Assembly: GCA_023406915.1 (NCBI GenBank)
Contig: JAEXTR010000018.1
Coordinates: 1-5,407 of the forward strand
Source of the DNA: Bacteroidota bacterium
GTDB taxonomy: Bacteria; Bacteroidota; Ignavibacteria; Ignavibacteriales; Ignavibacteriaceae
Reading direction: 5' to 3'
DNA: 5,407 nucleotides
Position numbers and translations under genes: made by a program. The notes under the pieces were generated by a model that did no database searches, had not been told where the DNA came from, and worked only from the letters and a program-made list of their open reading frames with translations. Shown here piece after piece: positions 5,130 through 5,407 of the stretch. Within the stretch, counting starts at the first letter, position 1; each line of letters starts with the position of its first letter.

Positions 5130-5407
5130 TTACCCATCAAACATCGTTTTGGTTAAGAGTATTTTTAGATATTTGATCAGGTTTGCGTAAATGATTACAT
5201 CTACTTTTTCAAGGTTGTTTGTGAGCAGGGTTGTGAATCTGGTTGATATCCTGCCTGATTGTAATTCTATATCCCTTTTGGTAAAATGTAGTAAGCTGTA
5301 TGTGAGGGTTCTGCGGACTGCAGGGGTGTTTGCCTCATACAGGGTTATTACTACATTGGAAACTTCATTGCTGAGGTTAAAAGTGCTATCAACTGTGAGT
5401 AGTGTAT
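5130..5407 (-). CDS. C-terminal part of an unrecognised protein (truncated by window edge)
   Basis: On the minus strand a frame is open from the right edge (first full codon ends at 5405) to TAA at 5132-5130, giving 91 residues. It has no start codon requirement because the gene continues outside the window. The sequence includes VSNVVITLYEANTPAVRRTL, FTKRDIELQSGRISTRFTTL and a hydrophobic-basic end LIKYLKILLTKTMFDG. Thr and Leu are frequent. I do not recognise a family, and a membrane segment is not clear. The uninterrupted length and the stop just before a structured, terminated region favour a real gene. It is a poor candidate for function prediction without its N-terminal part. Confidence 0.5.
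   Translation of the reverse strand, partial: TLLTVDSTFNLSNEVSNVVITLYEANTPAVRRTLTYSLLHFTKRDIELQSGRISTRFTTLLTNNLEKVDVIIYANLIKYLKILLTKTMFDG

Overview
The window looks like a chromosomal segment from a moderately A+T-rich member of the Bacteroidota/Chlorobi (FCB) side of the tree, probably an Ignavibacteria-like lineage. The main clue is the first gene, a secreted protein ending in a type IX secretion (T9SS) sorting domain with the QNYPNPFNPSTTI motif. This placement is an inference from family knowledge, not a database match.

Layout. 1-609 (+): the C-terminal part of a golvesin-like, T9SS-exported protein. 706-1188 (+): a SlyD-type FKBP prolyl isomerase with a His-rich tail, followed by a clear Rho-independent terminator. 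1425-2621 (+): an enolase-superfamily enzyme of the o-succinylbenzoate synthase / N-succinylamino acid racemase group. These three look like ordinary host genes. 2622-2761 is a short intergenic stretch with a 12-nt tandem repeat and a short open frame that may be the tail of a decayed gene.

2762-4882 is the unusual part. A stretch of about 2.08 kb is bracketed by two direct-repeat copies of 43 and 44 nt. It carries only minus-strand genes: a 64-codon possible gene, a 138-codon gene and a 418-codon gene. The last two are 5 nt apart, and the ribosome-binding site of the second lies over the end of the first. Both are A+T-richer than the flanks and neither has a function I can name. I see no complete recombinase or transposase inside. 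The right repeat copy is half of an intact minus-strand terminator hairpin. The left copy has the same 3' arm and T-tract but has lost its partner arm, as expected if something inserted within a terminator and duplicated half of it.

4900-5120 is non-coding and strongly structured. Its core is a three-way-junction fold closed by a perfect 9-bp stem. I could not match it to any RNA class I know. 5130-5407 (-) is the C-terminal part of an unrecognised gene running off the right edge.

How the parts fit together: the simplest reading is that a small two- or three-gene cassette, possibly an accessory or defence-type module, sits in the 3' terminator of a minus-strand transcription unit between an enolase-superfamily gene and an uncharacterised gene. 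The repeats, gene overlap and stems are directly visible. Mobility and function are inference.
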